Part shown: one piece after another, positions 33,232 through 41,999 of the stretch
Layout: each line of letters opens with the position of its first letter
How positions within the stretch are numbered: position 1 is the stretch's first letter
Assembly: GCA_905235285.1 (NCBI GenBank)
Contig: CAJOLI010000005.1
Location: 1-64,000, forward strand
DNA: 64,000 nt
Source: an uncultured Bacteroidaceae bacterium
GTDB taxonomy: Bacteria; Bacteroidota; Bacteroidia; Bacteroidales; Bacteroidaceae
Direction: 5' to 3'
The notes under the pieces: generated by a model
The model's input: the letters and a program-made list of their open reading frames with translations, nothing else
What the model was told of the DNA's origin: nothing
Database searches by the model: none
Translations under genes and position numbers: made by a program

Positions 33232-35526
33232 ATGAAAAGAAGGGTGATATTATGCGTCTTGCTGACGCTTTTGATTTCTTCAGCGGCGGCCCAACTGCCG
33301 CGGCATGAAGTGCTAAGTCTGAAGAGGCGGACCGACGTTTGGCGTGACAGCGTCATGAAGCAGCCGGACTGGTTGTTGTCCCGCTTGCAGATGTACTGGT
33401 CGAGCCATGCGACGGATGTCTTCATCAACAACGAGACTTTCGACCATCCAGGGGGTGAGAGGGCTCCGGTGCCGACAGTGAAGTACAACGGCACCCGAAG
33501 TTTTGCGAGCCAGTATGACCGTCCGAAGCTGGCGGATGTGGTGCCCTACGACGATGACGCTGAGGGCGACGTAACGTTTATCAACAGGTCAACGGGTGAG
33601 ATGGAAAAGACTCATGCGTCAAAGACAGGCTGCAACATTGCTTCCCTCAACCGACAAATCCTAGGCATAGCCCGCGACGCGGCGCTCCTCTTCGCTGAGA
33701 GCGGCGATGAGAGTTACGCGAAGATGGCGTTGGACGTGTTTGACACGTTCCTGAAGGGCATCTACTACCGCAACGTGCCGACGGACTTGACGCACGGGCA
33801 CATACAGACGTTGGTAGGCATGACAACATTCGAGGTCATCCACGAAGATGCCATAAACGAACTGACAGAGATGTACCCGCTGTTGAAGAAGAGTGGAGCG
33901 TTCAAGAGCGAGAATACAGCGTTATACGATGGAGCGTTCAAGAAATGGGCGGATAACATCATTGCGAACGGCGTGCCGCACAACAACTGGGACTTGATAC
34001 AAGCGAACTTCATCGTAAGTATAGCCCTGGTTTTGGGGCATGACGAGGACTATGGCGACGGGAAGGGTCGCGAGTATTATCTGGACTACGTGCTGAACCG
34101 CTCGAGCATCCGTCAGTGGAGCATGAAACGTCTGGCGGCCTTCGGCTTCGACGAGCGGACGCACATCTGGTGCGAGTCGCCAGGCTACAGCACGATGGTC
34201 GTAGGCGAGTTCGCGACGTTTGCAAACACTATGGACGAGAAGGCAGGCGTGGACATGTTCCAGGAGATACCAGCGATAGAGAAAGCCATCTTCGCCTCGC
34301 CACAGTACCTCTTCCCGAACCGGATGATCTGCGGCTGGGGCGATACGCACCCAAACTATCTGAGCTCTCATGCTGCTGACCTTATGAAGAAATATGCGGA
34401 GCGGCATGAAGATAAAGATCTTGCCGCCCGTCTGTCAGGCTTGCTGGATGCCATCAAGCCGGAAGCGCCTGCTGCTGAGATTGAGAAATATGTCAGCAAG
34501 ACGTTTTATAGCCCTAATGTCTCATGGCTGATGCAGCGCACGGGCATGGACATTCAGCACGACTTGGCAATCTCGCTGAACGGTGCCCTTGGCAACCACG
34601 AGCACGCCAACGGCATCTCTATGGAGCTGTATGGCAAGGGCTTCGTGCTTGGTCCTGATGCGGGGATAGGTCGGACGCTCTACAGCGGTGCGGACTACAA
34701 TGAATATTACTCGCGCTTCCCTGCGCACAACACGGTTTGCGTGGACGGCGTGTCGGACCACGCGGTGATGATGTCGCAGCATGCTTTTGAGGTGCGTTTC
34801 CTGAAGGCTGAGGAGGAGGCTACGGTGAGCCAGGTGGCATTCGTTGAACCGGAGACGCAGAGCGAACAGCTGCGCACGAACGGCATAGTAAAAACGCGGG
34901 ATGGCGGCTATTACGTGGATATTTTCCGCAGCCGTCGGAAGGACGGGCAGGACAAGTTCCACGATTATTTCTACCACAACCTGGGACAGACGATGACCCT
35001 CACGAGCGATGACAACAGCGACCTGGGCTTGCAACCGACAGACGAACTCGCCTTCGCAGGCGGGCACCTGTACGCCTACAGCTATATCTGGGACAAATAT
35101 TCGGCCCGCACGGACAAGGATGTGATGGCAACATTCACGACGGAGTGCCCTGACGGCAGGTTGATAGAGATGACGATGTGGATGGAGGGCGCGGCGGACC
35201 GCGAAGTGTTCAAAGCTCTCTCACCTGTAAACCTCGAATATGAGCGCCTAGGCAACTTCATGCCTTATAAGGTCGACGAGCAGCCGGTGCTGACATTCGT
35301 AGCGCGCCAGTACGGAGAGGCGTGGCACCATCCCTTCGTGGCGGTCTTTGAGCCGAGCGACACGAATGAGCCTTCGGAAATAGAAAAGGTGGAGTTCTTC
35401 ACTCCGAAAGAGCCGGATGCGGTAGGCATTAAGGTGACACTAAAGAACGGGCGGGAAGACGTGATTGTCGCGACCCCGGAGCATTATAGAGTAACTTCAA
35501 ACGGAAAAACCATTATAGAAGAGTGA
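33232..35526 (+). CDS. heparinase II/III-family polysaccharide lyase
   Basis: 764 residues with a signal peptide at 1-20 (LLTLLISSAAAQ). The N-terminal two-fifths is an (alpha/alpha) toroid (ASLNRQILGIARDAALLFAE, VPHNNWDLIQANFIVSIALV, HIWCESPGYSTMVVGEF). The C-terminal half is the heparinase II/III beta-sandwich (GNHEHANGISMELYGKGFVL, YSRFPAHNTVCVDG). The Asn in HNNWD, the Tyr in GYSTM and the His in NHEHAN are candidate catalytic residues by analogy with PL15/PL17/PL21-type lyases. By family it beta-eliminates a uronate-containing chain and leaves an unsaturated uronic acid, the substrate type of the GH88 enzyme encoded at 43901. It is the first gene of the degradation block. Confidence 0.82.
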   Translation: MKRRVILCVLLTLLISSAAAQLPRHEVLSLKRRTDVWRDSVMKQPDWLLSRLQMYWSSHATDVFINNETFDHPGGERAPVPTVKYNGTRSFASQYDRPKLADVVPYDDDAEGDVTFINRSTGEMEKTHASKTGCNIASLNRQILGIARDAALLFAESGDESYAKMALDVFDTFLKGIYYRNVPTDLTHGHIQTLVGMTTFEVIHEDAINELTEMYPLLKKSGAFKSENTALYDGAFKKWADNIIANGVPHNNWDLIQANFIVSIALVLGHDEDYGDGKGREYYLDYVLNRSSIRQWSMKRLAAFGFDERTHIWCESPGYSTMVVGEFATFANTMDEKAGVDMFQEIPAIEKAIFASPQYLFPNRMICGWGDTHPNYLSSHAADLMKKYAERHEDKDLAARLSGLLDAIKPEAPAAEIEKYVSKTFYSPNVSWLMQRTGMDIQHDLAISLNGALGNHEHANGISMELYGKGFVLGPDAGIGRTLYSGADYNEYYSRFPAHNTVCVDGVSDHAVMMSQHAFEVRFLKAEEEATVSQVAFVEPETQSEQLRTNGIVKTRDGGYYVDIFRSRRKDGQDKFHDYFYHNLGQTMTLTSDDNSDLGLQPTDELAFAGGHLYAYSYIWDKYSARTDKDVMATFTTECPDGRLIEMTMWMEGAADREVFKALSPVNLEYERLGNFMPYKVDEQPVLTFVARQYGEAWHHPFVAVFEPSDTNEPSEIEKVEFFTPKEPDAVGIKVTLKNGREDVIVATPEHYRVTSNGKTIIEE

Positions 35527-35534
35527 ATAAAAGA

Positions 35535-35580
35535 GGGATGCGCAGGGGAAAACCTGCGCCGCAGCTCGAAGAGTGAAAAG
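35535..35580. repeat. dispersed repeat shared with 15482-15528
   Basis: GGGATGCGCAGGGGAAAACC+TGCGCCGCAGCTCGAAGAGT+GAAAAG matches the copy at 15482-15528 apart from about five changes and one base of length. Both copies are in plus orientation, upstream of PUL genes, and contain CTGCGCCGCAG, a short palindromic core. Confidence 0.7.
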
Positions 35581-35614
35581 TTAAAAATGAAAAATGAAAG
35601 GTGAAAAGAAAAAA

Positions 35615-37555
35615 ATGAGAAAGCCCCTGTTCATAGTCTTACTAAGCCTGCCGTTACTGGCGATGGCGCAGTCGCTGTCCTCGCCCGACGGCAAGTACAC
35701 TATCACGGTAGAAGGAATGAGCTATTGCGTGACCTTCTCTGGCAAAACGATTATTGAGAAGAGTCGTCTGGGTGTAGACATTGACAATCGCCTTTTTGAG
35801 TCGGCACTGGGCGTGCCGCGGGGTGAGCATGAAGACTGGTGTAGCGACCTACAGCTGAAAAGCGAAGAGCGCACGGCAGTAGACACCACATGGGCCCCGC
35901 TTTACGGCGAGAACGCTCAGATCCGCGACCACTTCAACGAGCTGGTGCTGCATTATGAGAAAGGTTCTAACGGCCAAGGCACGGTCTCTGATGGCTACGA
36001 CAAACGTAAGTATTACGCGATGGACATCATTGTCCGCGCTTACGATGAGGGTATAGCCTTCCGCTATCATTTCCCGGAGACAGCCAACAGCCTATTCCTT
36101 CATATCAGAGGGGAGCAAACGACCTTTGATATGCCTGAAGGCACAAGGGGGTGGTATGAAGAATGGGCCCAAGGGCCCTTCTACGAAGTCCCGCTGAAGA
36201 ACGACATCGCAGCCATAGAGTCCACACGAGCCTTATCGGCGACGGAAGGTGGGCCGGCCCAGTGGTTCGAGAGCGAGCGCCCTCTGCTGCTTCAACTGCC
36301 CGACGGCACTTACGTAGCCTTGCTCGAAGCTGCCATGAAGGACTATGCCCGCGGTAAGTTCCGTTTGGCTAAAGACAATGCGCTGCAAGTGGCTATGTAC
36401 GGCAGCGCCGACATCATATCGCCCTACGATACGCCGTGGCGCGTCATCATGGCAGGCGAGCGCGCCGTAGACCTGATAAATCACAAGGAGTTGGTTCTCA
36501 ACTTGAATGTTGAACGTGCTGGAATCGACTGGTCTTGGGTACGACCTGGAAAAGCTTTCCGGTCATGCCGTCTGGATAAGGCCTCTATAATGAAGTCTAT
36601 AGACTATTGTGCCGAATTTGGTATTCCATACGTAGAGCTTGATGCCGGATGGTACGGCCCGGAAGGAAAAGTAAGCAGCGATGCCCGTGCAGTCATCTCG
36701 ACACGCGACTTCACGATGCCCGAGATCTGCGAATACGCAAAAAGCAAAGGCGTCGGGGTGTGGGTCTACGTCAACCAGCGTGCCCTCGAGAAACAGCTGG
36801 ACGAGCTGTTGCCGCTCTATCAGCAATGGGGCATCAAGGGCATCAAGTTCGGTTTCGTGCAGATAGGCAGCCAGCAGTGGTCCACATGGTTGCACGACGC
36901 CGTGGCCAAATGTGCCGACTACAAGATTATGGTAGACATACACGATGAATACCGCCCTACAGGTCTCTCACGCACCTATCCGAACTTGCTCACGCAGGAA
37001 GGCATCCGCGGAAACGAGGAGATGCCTGATGCAACGCACAACACTCTCCTACCCTTCACACGTTACCTCTGCGGACCTGCCGACTACACGCTGTGCTACT
37101 TCAACAATCGCGTGAAGAACACCAAGGGACATCAGCTTGCCATGATGGCTGTCTATTATTCGCCTCTGCAGTTTCTGTTTTGGTACGACAACCCCTACCC
37201 CGATGGTTGGGAATCGGCCGAACTGAAGTTCTGGCGCGAGTGCCCCACCGTATTCGACGAGAGCATAGCCCTCGATGGCATTCCTGGTGAGTACATCATT
37301 CAAGCCCGCCGATCAGGCGAGGACTGGTACGTCGGCGCTATGACCAACACAGAAGGACGCACCGTCAACATACCCACCGACTTCATGCCGGCAGGAAAGT
37401 ATCTGGCGGAAATCTATAACGACGACCCTGCACTCGACACCAGGACAAAGGTTTCTGTCAGCACTCTTAAGGTTAAAGCGGGAAAGCCCATCACCCTGAA
37501 GTTGCAACCTTCTGGTGGCGCAGCCCTACATCTGACAAGAGAAAAAAGGAAATAA
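35615..37555 (+). CDS. glycoside hydrolase family 97 protein
   Basis: 646 residues from ATG 35615 (MRKPLFIVLLSLPLLAMAQ signal peptide). An in-frame ATG at 35594 would add only Lys-rich repeat text. The N-terminal super-beta-sandwich (about 20-300: SSPDGKYTITVE, AYDEGIAFRYHFPE) precedes a TIM barrel (about 300-560: IPYVELDAGWYG, GVGVWVYVNQ, NLLTQEGIRGNEEMPDATHN+T) and a C-terminal beta domain. GH97 members are alpha-glucosidases (inverting) or alpha-galactosidases (retaining). In this protein the strand where retaining members have a nucleophile Asp (KxDF) reads KFGF (411-414), so the mechanism or sugar may differ. Likely periplasmic. Confidence 0.88.
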   Translation: MRKPLFIVLLSLPLLAMAQSLSSPDGKYTITVEGMSYCVTFSGKTIIEKSRLGVDIDNRLFESALGVPRGEHEDWCSDLQLKSEERTAVDTTWAPLYGENAQIRDHFNELVLHYEKGSNGQGTVSDGYDKRKYYAMDIIVRAYDEGIAFRYHFPETANSLFLHIRGEQTTFDMPEGTRGWYEEWAQGPFYEVPLKNDIAAIESTRALSATEGGPAQWFESERPLLLQLPDGTYVALLEAAMKDYARGKFRLAKDNALQVAMYGSADIISPYDTPWRVIMAGERAVDLINHKELVLNLNVERAGIDWSWVRPGKAFRSCRLDKASIMKSIDYCAEFGIPYVELDAGWYGPEGKVSSDARAVISTRDFTMPEICEYAKSKGVGVWVYVNQRALEKQLDELLPLYQQWGIKGIKFGFVQIGSQQWSTWLHDAVAKCADYKIMVDIHDEYRPTGLSRTYPNLLTQEGIRGNEEMPDATHNTLLPFTRYLCGPADYTLCYFNNRVKNTKGHQLAMMAVYYSPLQFLFWYDNPYPDGWESAELKFWRECPTVFDESIALDGIPGEYIIQARRSGEDWYVGAMTNTEGRTVNIPTDFMPAGKYLAEIYNDDPALDTRTKVSVSTLKVKAGKPITLKLQPSGGAALHLTREKRK

Positions 37556-37559
37556 CTAT

Positions 37560-39191
37560 ATGAGTCATTTCTGCCGTATCATTTCGTTCGTGCTTCTCCT
37601 GGCGACGTCGCTTGCTGCGGAAGCACAAGTAGTTGACACGAAGGCTCGTGGCGAGCGCTTTGAGCATCTCTGGAGCGTTGGGACATGCGCCGGACGAGCC
37701 AACGAGGGGTTGCGCACGGCGTGGGTAGAACAGCTGCGACTGGCGAAGGAGCACTGCGGCTTCCAGTACCTGCGCATGCACGGGATCTTCGACGACGACA
37801 TGTGCATCTACCATGAGAAGACGAACGGACAGGTTGTCTACAACTGGCAGTACGTCGACGAGGTCTACGACCGTATGCTCGAACTCGGCGTGCGCCCGTT
37901 CGTAGAGCTGTCGTTCTTCCCTAAGGGCATCGATGCCGATGGCGGAAAGACGCAGATGTGGTACTGGAACCGCGTGTCGTTCGACAGGGAGAAAATGCCC
38001 AAATGGGGCGCACTGGTGAAAGCTTTCACGCAGCATGTCGTCGACCGCTACGGACTCAACGAGGTGCGGCAGTGGTATTTTGAGGTGTGGAACGAGCCTA
38101 ACCTTGACTTCGGCTTTTTCGACGGTACGAAGAGCGACTATTTCTATCTCTACAAGGTGACCGCCGACGCCGTGAAATCGGTTGACAAGGAGCTGAAGGT
38201 GGGCGGTCCAGCTACGAGCAACTTCATTGCCGACCATCGCCACGACGGCGAACGAACGGACAACAAGAAGTCTGTGTTCTATCCGCAGGATCAGATCAAC
38301 AAGCAGCAGTGGAAAGGCATCTGGATAGAGGAGTTACTGACATATTGCGCACAGAACGCGCTGCCCGTAGACTTCATCTCAACCCACGCCTATCCCACCG
38401 ACTATGCCCTCGACCCCGTAAGCGGCAAGGGCAAAGGTGCTATTCGCTATGCTAACTCACTGCGCGACGACCTGACATGGCTGCGAAAGACCATTGCCAA
38501 GAGCGCATTTCCCAAGGCAGAGATACACATCACAGAGTGGAGCACCAGCCCCAGCAGTCGCGACCGCATGCATGATTTGATACCGCCAGCAGCCTACATC
38601 CTGAAAGCAAACCTCGACAACATCGGCGGAGCCAACAGCGTGATGTACTGGACGTTCACCGACATCTTTGAGGAGAAGGGCGGCGGTGAGGAGATATTCC
38701 ATGGAGGCTTCGGCATGATCAACTTCCAAGGCATTGTAAAGCCCTCGTTCCACGCCTATCGCATGCTACACCAGCTGGGCGACGAGCGTCTGAGCTACGA
38801 CGGACATGTATTCGTCAGCCGCCACAGCGACACAGGGAAGATTACCGCCTTGGCATTCAACTACCCAGAGGAATTCACAGAAATAGTTCCCTCGTCGAGC
38901 AATGCCGGCAGCTACATGAACGCTTCGCCGCGCAACATCACACTGACGCTGACGGGGCTTACTCCAGGCAAGCCCTTCATCATTGAGACGCTCGACAAGG
39001 ATCATGGCAATGCCTACGACGCATGGCAAGCCATGGGAGCGCCCCACTCGCCGACACGCGAACAGACGGCCTACCTGAAAAGCAAAGGATGGGGCACACT
39101 GAAAGAATCGGTCCTCGCCGGGGCTGACGGCACGCTGACCATCAGTCGCCAACTGCCACCCTGGACATGTATATTGATTAGTCAACCATGA
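37560..39191 (+). CDS. glycoside hydrolase family 39 (beta-xylosidase-like)
   Basis: 543 residues with signal peptide SFVLLLATSLAAEAQ. The (beta/alpha)8 barrel of clan GH-A shows the acid/base motif WYFEVWNEPNLDFGF (Glu of NEP) and a later strand AEIHITEWSTSPSSRD whose Glu is the candidate nucleophile. FQYLRMHGIFDDDMCIYHEK near the N terminus is also GH39-like. Known GH39 activities include beta-xylosidase, alpha-iduronidase and arabinosidase; the exact sugar here is not determinable. It starts 4 nt after the GH97 gene and overlaps the next gene by 4 nt (ATGA). Confidence 0.88.
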   Translation: MSHFCRIISFVLLLATSLAAEAQVVDTKARGERFEHLWSVGTCAGRANEGLRTAWVEQLRLAKEHCGFQYLRMHGIFDDDMCIYHEKTNGQVVYNWQYVDEVYDRMLELGVRPFVELSFFPKGIDADGGKTQMWYWNRVSFDREKMPKWGALVKAFTQHVVDRYGLNEVRQWYFEVWNEPNLDFGFFDGTKSDYFYLYKVTADAVKSVDKELKVGGPATSNFIADHRHDGERTDNKKSVFYPQDQINKQQWKGIWIEELLTYCAQNALPVDFISTHAYPTDYALDPVSGKGKGAIRYANSLRDDLTWLRKTIAKSAFPKAEIHITEWSTSPSSRDRMHDLIPPAAYILKANLDNIGGANSVMYWTFTDIFEEKGGGEEIFHGGFGMINFQGIVKPSFHAYRMLHQLGDERLSYDGHVFVSRHSDTGKITALAFNYPEEFTEIVPSSSNAGSYMNASPRNITLTLTGLTPGKPFIIETLDKDHGNAYDAWQAMGAPHSPTREQTAYLKSKGWGTLKESVLAGADGTLTISRQLPPWTCILISQP

Positions 39192-41995
39192 ACAAGCTAT
39201 TAGGTATTCTATTATCCCTGTTTACTTGCTTGTTAAATAGCAATGCACAGGCGCATCCCGTGACAGGCTGTTACTGGGAATGGATGAATGGTAATATTTC
39301 AAAAGAGGGTATTACCAAGGATTTAGAGTATATGAAGGCTGCAGGCATCGAATCCGCCTTTATCTTCGACGCCTGGGTAGGTGTTGAACGTGGTCCAGTG
39401 GATTATGGCTCACGGGAATGGATTGATGCTGTCAAGCATGCTTGCAAAGAAGCGAAGAGATTGGGAATAGTGCTGGGCCTACATAATTCACCAGGTTATA
39501 CAGCGATGGGCGGACCATGGATACGTCCCGAGGAGTCGATGAAGGAACTGACGTGGAGCATATCTTCGAAAAAGAACCCGCCAGTACCAAAGCATAAGAT
39601 GGGTTTCTATCGTGATATCATGACTTTCCGCACCAGCTGTGCTGACGAAATGCAGGATATTGGCAAGCGACTGGAAGCAGGTGAATCTGTGGTCATCACG
39701 CTCGAGAAGATGAAACCGCTGCAGGGCTTCAACCTGTGGCGGGGCGATCGCGAAAAACCGCTTGATCCATTCGACGGGCCAAGGGACTATGCTCCGACGT
39801 TGACGGTGGAGGCAAGTGCAGACGGCAAGAAATGGACAAATCTGGGCACAGCTTCAGGGCCGGCACTCAAAGCGCGCGACATACCCATATACTTTAAGTG
39901 TGAGACCACCATGTGCCGCCATATCCGATTGACGAGCAACCGCGGGACCAACCTTGACAGGATTGAAATCTTAACGGCTGAAGGATCTGGCACAACCTAC
40001 CGACGAGTGGGCTATACCACGACCGGACAAATGGTGACGGCTGCTTCAGAGGCAGGTTTGGGACTTGAGGTAGATAAGCTATCAAGGAAAGGCTTGGAGG
40101 CTCATTTTGAACACTTCTTAGGGCCATTACTTGAGGAGTTGAAAGAATACTGCGGCACTACCCTATGTTATGTCATTTTGGATAGTTGGGAGGCAGGCGG
40201 ACAAGACTGGACGGAATCGCTGAGGGCAGATTACTTAACGACGGGTGAAGGGCGAGATTTCCTTACTGGTGGTATCGGCAAGCCGACCATCACCAAGCAG
40301 CGACTCTTCATGCAGGAATTCTTCCTACCGTTGAGAGAGAAACTGCATGCCTACAATCTGCAATTAGTAGGCGAGCCTTATGGCAATGGTGACTTCGACC
40401 GTAAAGAATATGGTCTATCTTTCGACCTTCCTATGAGTGAATACTGGGCGCGTAGCCACTATGGCACTATCGAACGACCTCGTTTTGTATCACGCTATGG
40501 CCATACGGCTGGCCGTGAAGTCATCGGATGCGAATTTGGCACAGCCTACCCTGGCGATGCCGACATACCCGCCACACTGAGCAACTTCCGCAACGACATC
40601 GATAAGGTTTGCAATGCTGGCGTGAACTTCTTTGTGCTCCACTGTGTAGCCCATCAAGACAACGACAACCGCCCTTTGACGATGGGTCCCTTCGGTACGC
40701 GCTTCGACCGGCTCCATGCCAACGTCGACTCCGTACGTGCCATCACCGACTATATTCGGAAGCGCGTCGCCCTACAGCAGCAGCACGTAATATGGGACTT
40801 TCAGACAGGCGAGGAGGGGTATCGTGCTTACCTTCGTCTACCGCGTGGCAGCAAGGAAGTGAAAGCTGTTCTCTACTGTCATCAGAACATGACCGAGGAA
40901 GTGTTATTCCGTAGTAAGTCTTTCTGCGCGAAGATGGACTCGCTGGGCGTGGCGATGGCATTTATCCAGCAAGGGTCACAAAACTGGGATGTGAACGTGA
41001 AGGACGCCACGGGGCAGACCTGTCAGGATCGCTTCGAGCAACTGATGAAAGACTTTGCCCAGGGCACAGAGCACCCGGAGATAGCGACAGCCAAGATTAT
41101 TCCCTTCGGTCATTCCGCTCAGGCCACATTCCCTTGGAACTTCGGAGCATGGAACCGAGAGCGCACCCTCTGCATCATCTCCTATCATGGCGATGCGCCG
41201 CGTACGAATCTCTGCGGCTACGGCCGTGAGAACGTAGAATGGGGCCGCACACGCAATATCGACCGTATTCCGGCTCTGATGGTAGAAGGTGAGTATGAGT
41301 GGTGGGAAGCGCGTGTAAATCCCGCCCTGGCCTTTCGCATGCACTACCCCGACTCGCGCATCTCATTTCTCTGCGATGCCGGCCGCGGGCACTTTGACTT
41401 ATGCGAAGCGACGCAGGACTATATGGCATTGTTTATTGAAAAAGCTCTTCATTATCAACCTGTCTCCACACAACCCACAGGCCTCGAGCAGAATCCTTTC
41501 GTGGCTGAAGCCGCCGACGGCGTCTACTATTCACGCTGGTATGAGGACGGACACGAGAGCACCGATAAGCATGACCAGTTCTGGTACTTCGACGACGAGA
41601 TGGTGGCGCTGACTCGTGCCCGATATCAGGCAACACGCGGCAAGCGCGAACAGAATGTCTCAGCCTGCGTGAACGGCCAGCTCATTACCTATGACCCTAA
41701 TAGCCATATCAAGCTGAAGACGACCGTCAGCGGCGAGACCTTCACCGTGGAGCCAGTCTTCGTGGACAGCACCCACAACGCGCTCAGTGACCGCCATGCA
41801 CAGGTCCGTCCGCGTGTGGTGCTCATCTCTGGCGCAGCCGTACAGACAGGCGAATACACCTTCCACTATGATCCAGACTACTTTGGCTTTGACCCCAAGC
41901 GATTGTGGGACGGCATCACCCTCTGCATCGAAGCCGACGGTGACGATGTCTTCAAACCAGCCGTTCGAGAGCTGAACATCCAAATCAAACGATAA
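39188..41995 (+). CDS. GH106-like alpha-L-rhamnosidase fused to an alpha/beta-hydrolase (esterase-like) domain
   Basis: 935 residues with a signal peptide at 1-21. Residues about 24-530 are GH106-like: GCYWEWMNGNISKEGITKDL opens the barrel, and ILDSWEAGGQDWTE (about 330), VGEPYGNGDFD (about 394) and FDLPMSEYWA (about 412) hold candidate acidic residues. A discoidin-like insert lies at about 203-262. Residues about 545-755 then look like an alpha/beta-hydrolase: EVKAVLYCHQNMTEEVLF, the nucleophile elbow PFGHSAQATFPW (Ser643), ALMVEGEYEWW, and GRGHFDL (His735). The rest is beta-rich. Ordinary GH106 proteins lack such a domain to my knowledge. The pair could remove an ester and a rhamnose from the same branch (inference). 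Confidence 0.75.
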   Translation: MNKLLGILLSLFTCLLNSNAQAHPVTGCYWEWMNGNISKEGITKDLEYMKAAGIESAFIFDAWVGVERGPVDYGSREWIDAVKHACKEAKRLGIVLGLHNSPGYTAMGGPWIRPEESMKELTWSISSKKNPPVPKHKMGFYRDIMTFRTSCADEMQDIGKRLEAGESVVITLEKMKPLQGFNLWRGDREKPLDPFDGPRDYAPTLTVEASADGKKWTNLGTASGPALKARDIPIYFKCETTMCRHIRLTSNRGTNLDRIEILTAEGSGTTYRRVGYTTTGQMVTAASEAGLGLEVDKLSRKGLEAHFEHFLGPLLEELKEYCGTTLCYVILDSWEAGGQDWTESLRADYLTTGEGRDFLTGGIGKPTITKQRLFMQEFFLPLREKLHAYNLQLVGEPYGNGDFDRKEYGLSFDLPMSEYWARSHYGTIERPRFVSRYGHTAGREVIGCEFGTAYPGDADIPATLSNFRNDIDKVCNAGVNFFVLHCVAHQDNDNRPLTMGPFGTRFDRLHANVDSVRAITDYIRKRVALQQQHVIWDFQTGEEGYRAYLRLPRGSKEVKAVLYCHQNMTEEVLFRSKSFCAKMDSLGVAMAFIQQGSQNWDVNVKDATGQTCQDRFEQLMKDFAQGTEHPEIATAKIIPFGHSAQATFPWNFGAWNRERTLCIISYHGDAPRTNLCGYGRENVEWGRTRNIDRIPALMVEGEYEWWEARVNPALAFRMHYPDSRISFLCDAGRGHFDLCEATQDYMALFIEKALHYQPVSTQPTGLEQNPFVAEAADGVYYSRWYEDGHESTDKHDQFWYFDDEMVALTRARYQATRGKREQNVSACVNGQLITYDPNSHIKLKTTVSGETFTVEPVFVDSTHNALSDRHAQVRPRVVLISGAAVQTGEYTFHYDPDYFGFDPKRLWDGITLCIEADGDDVFKPAVRELNIQIKR

Positions 41996-41999
41996 AAGA

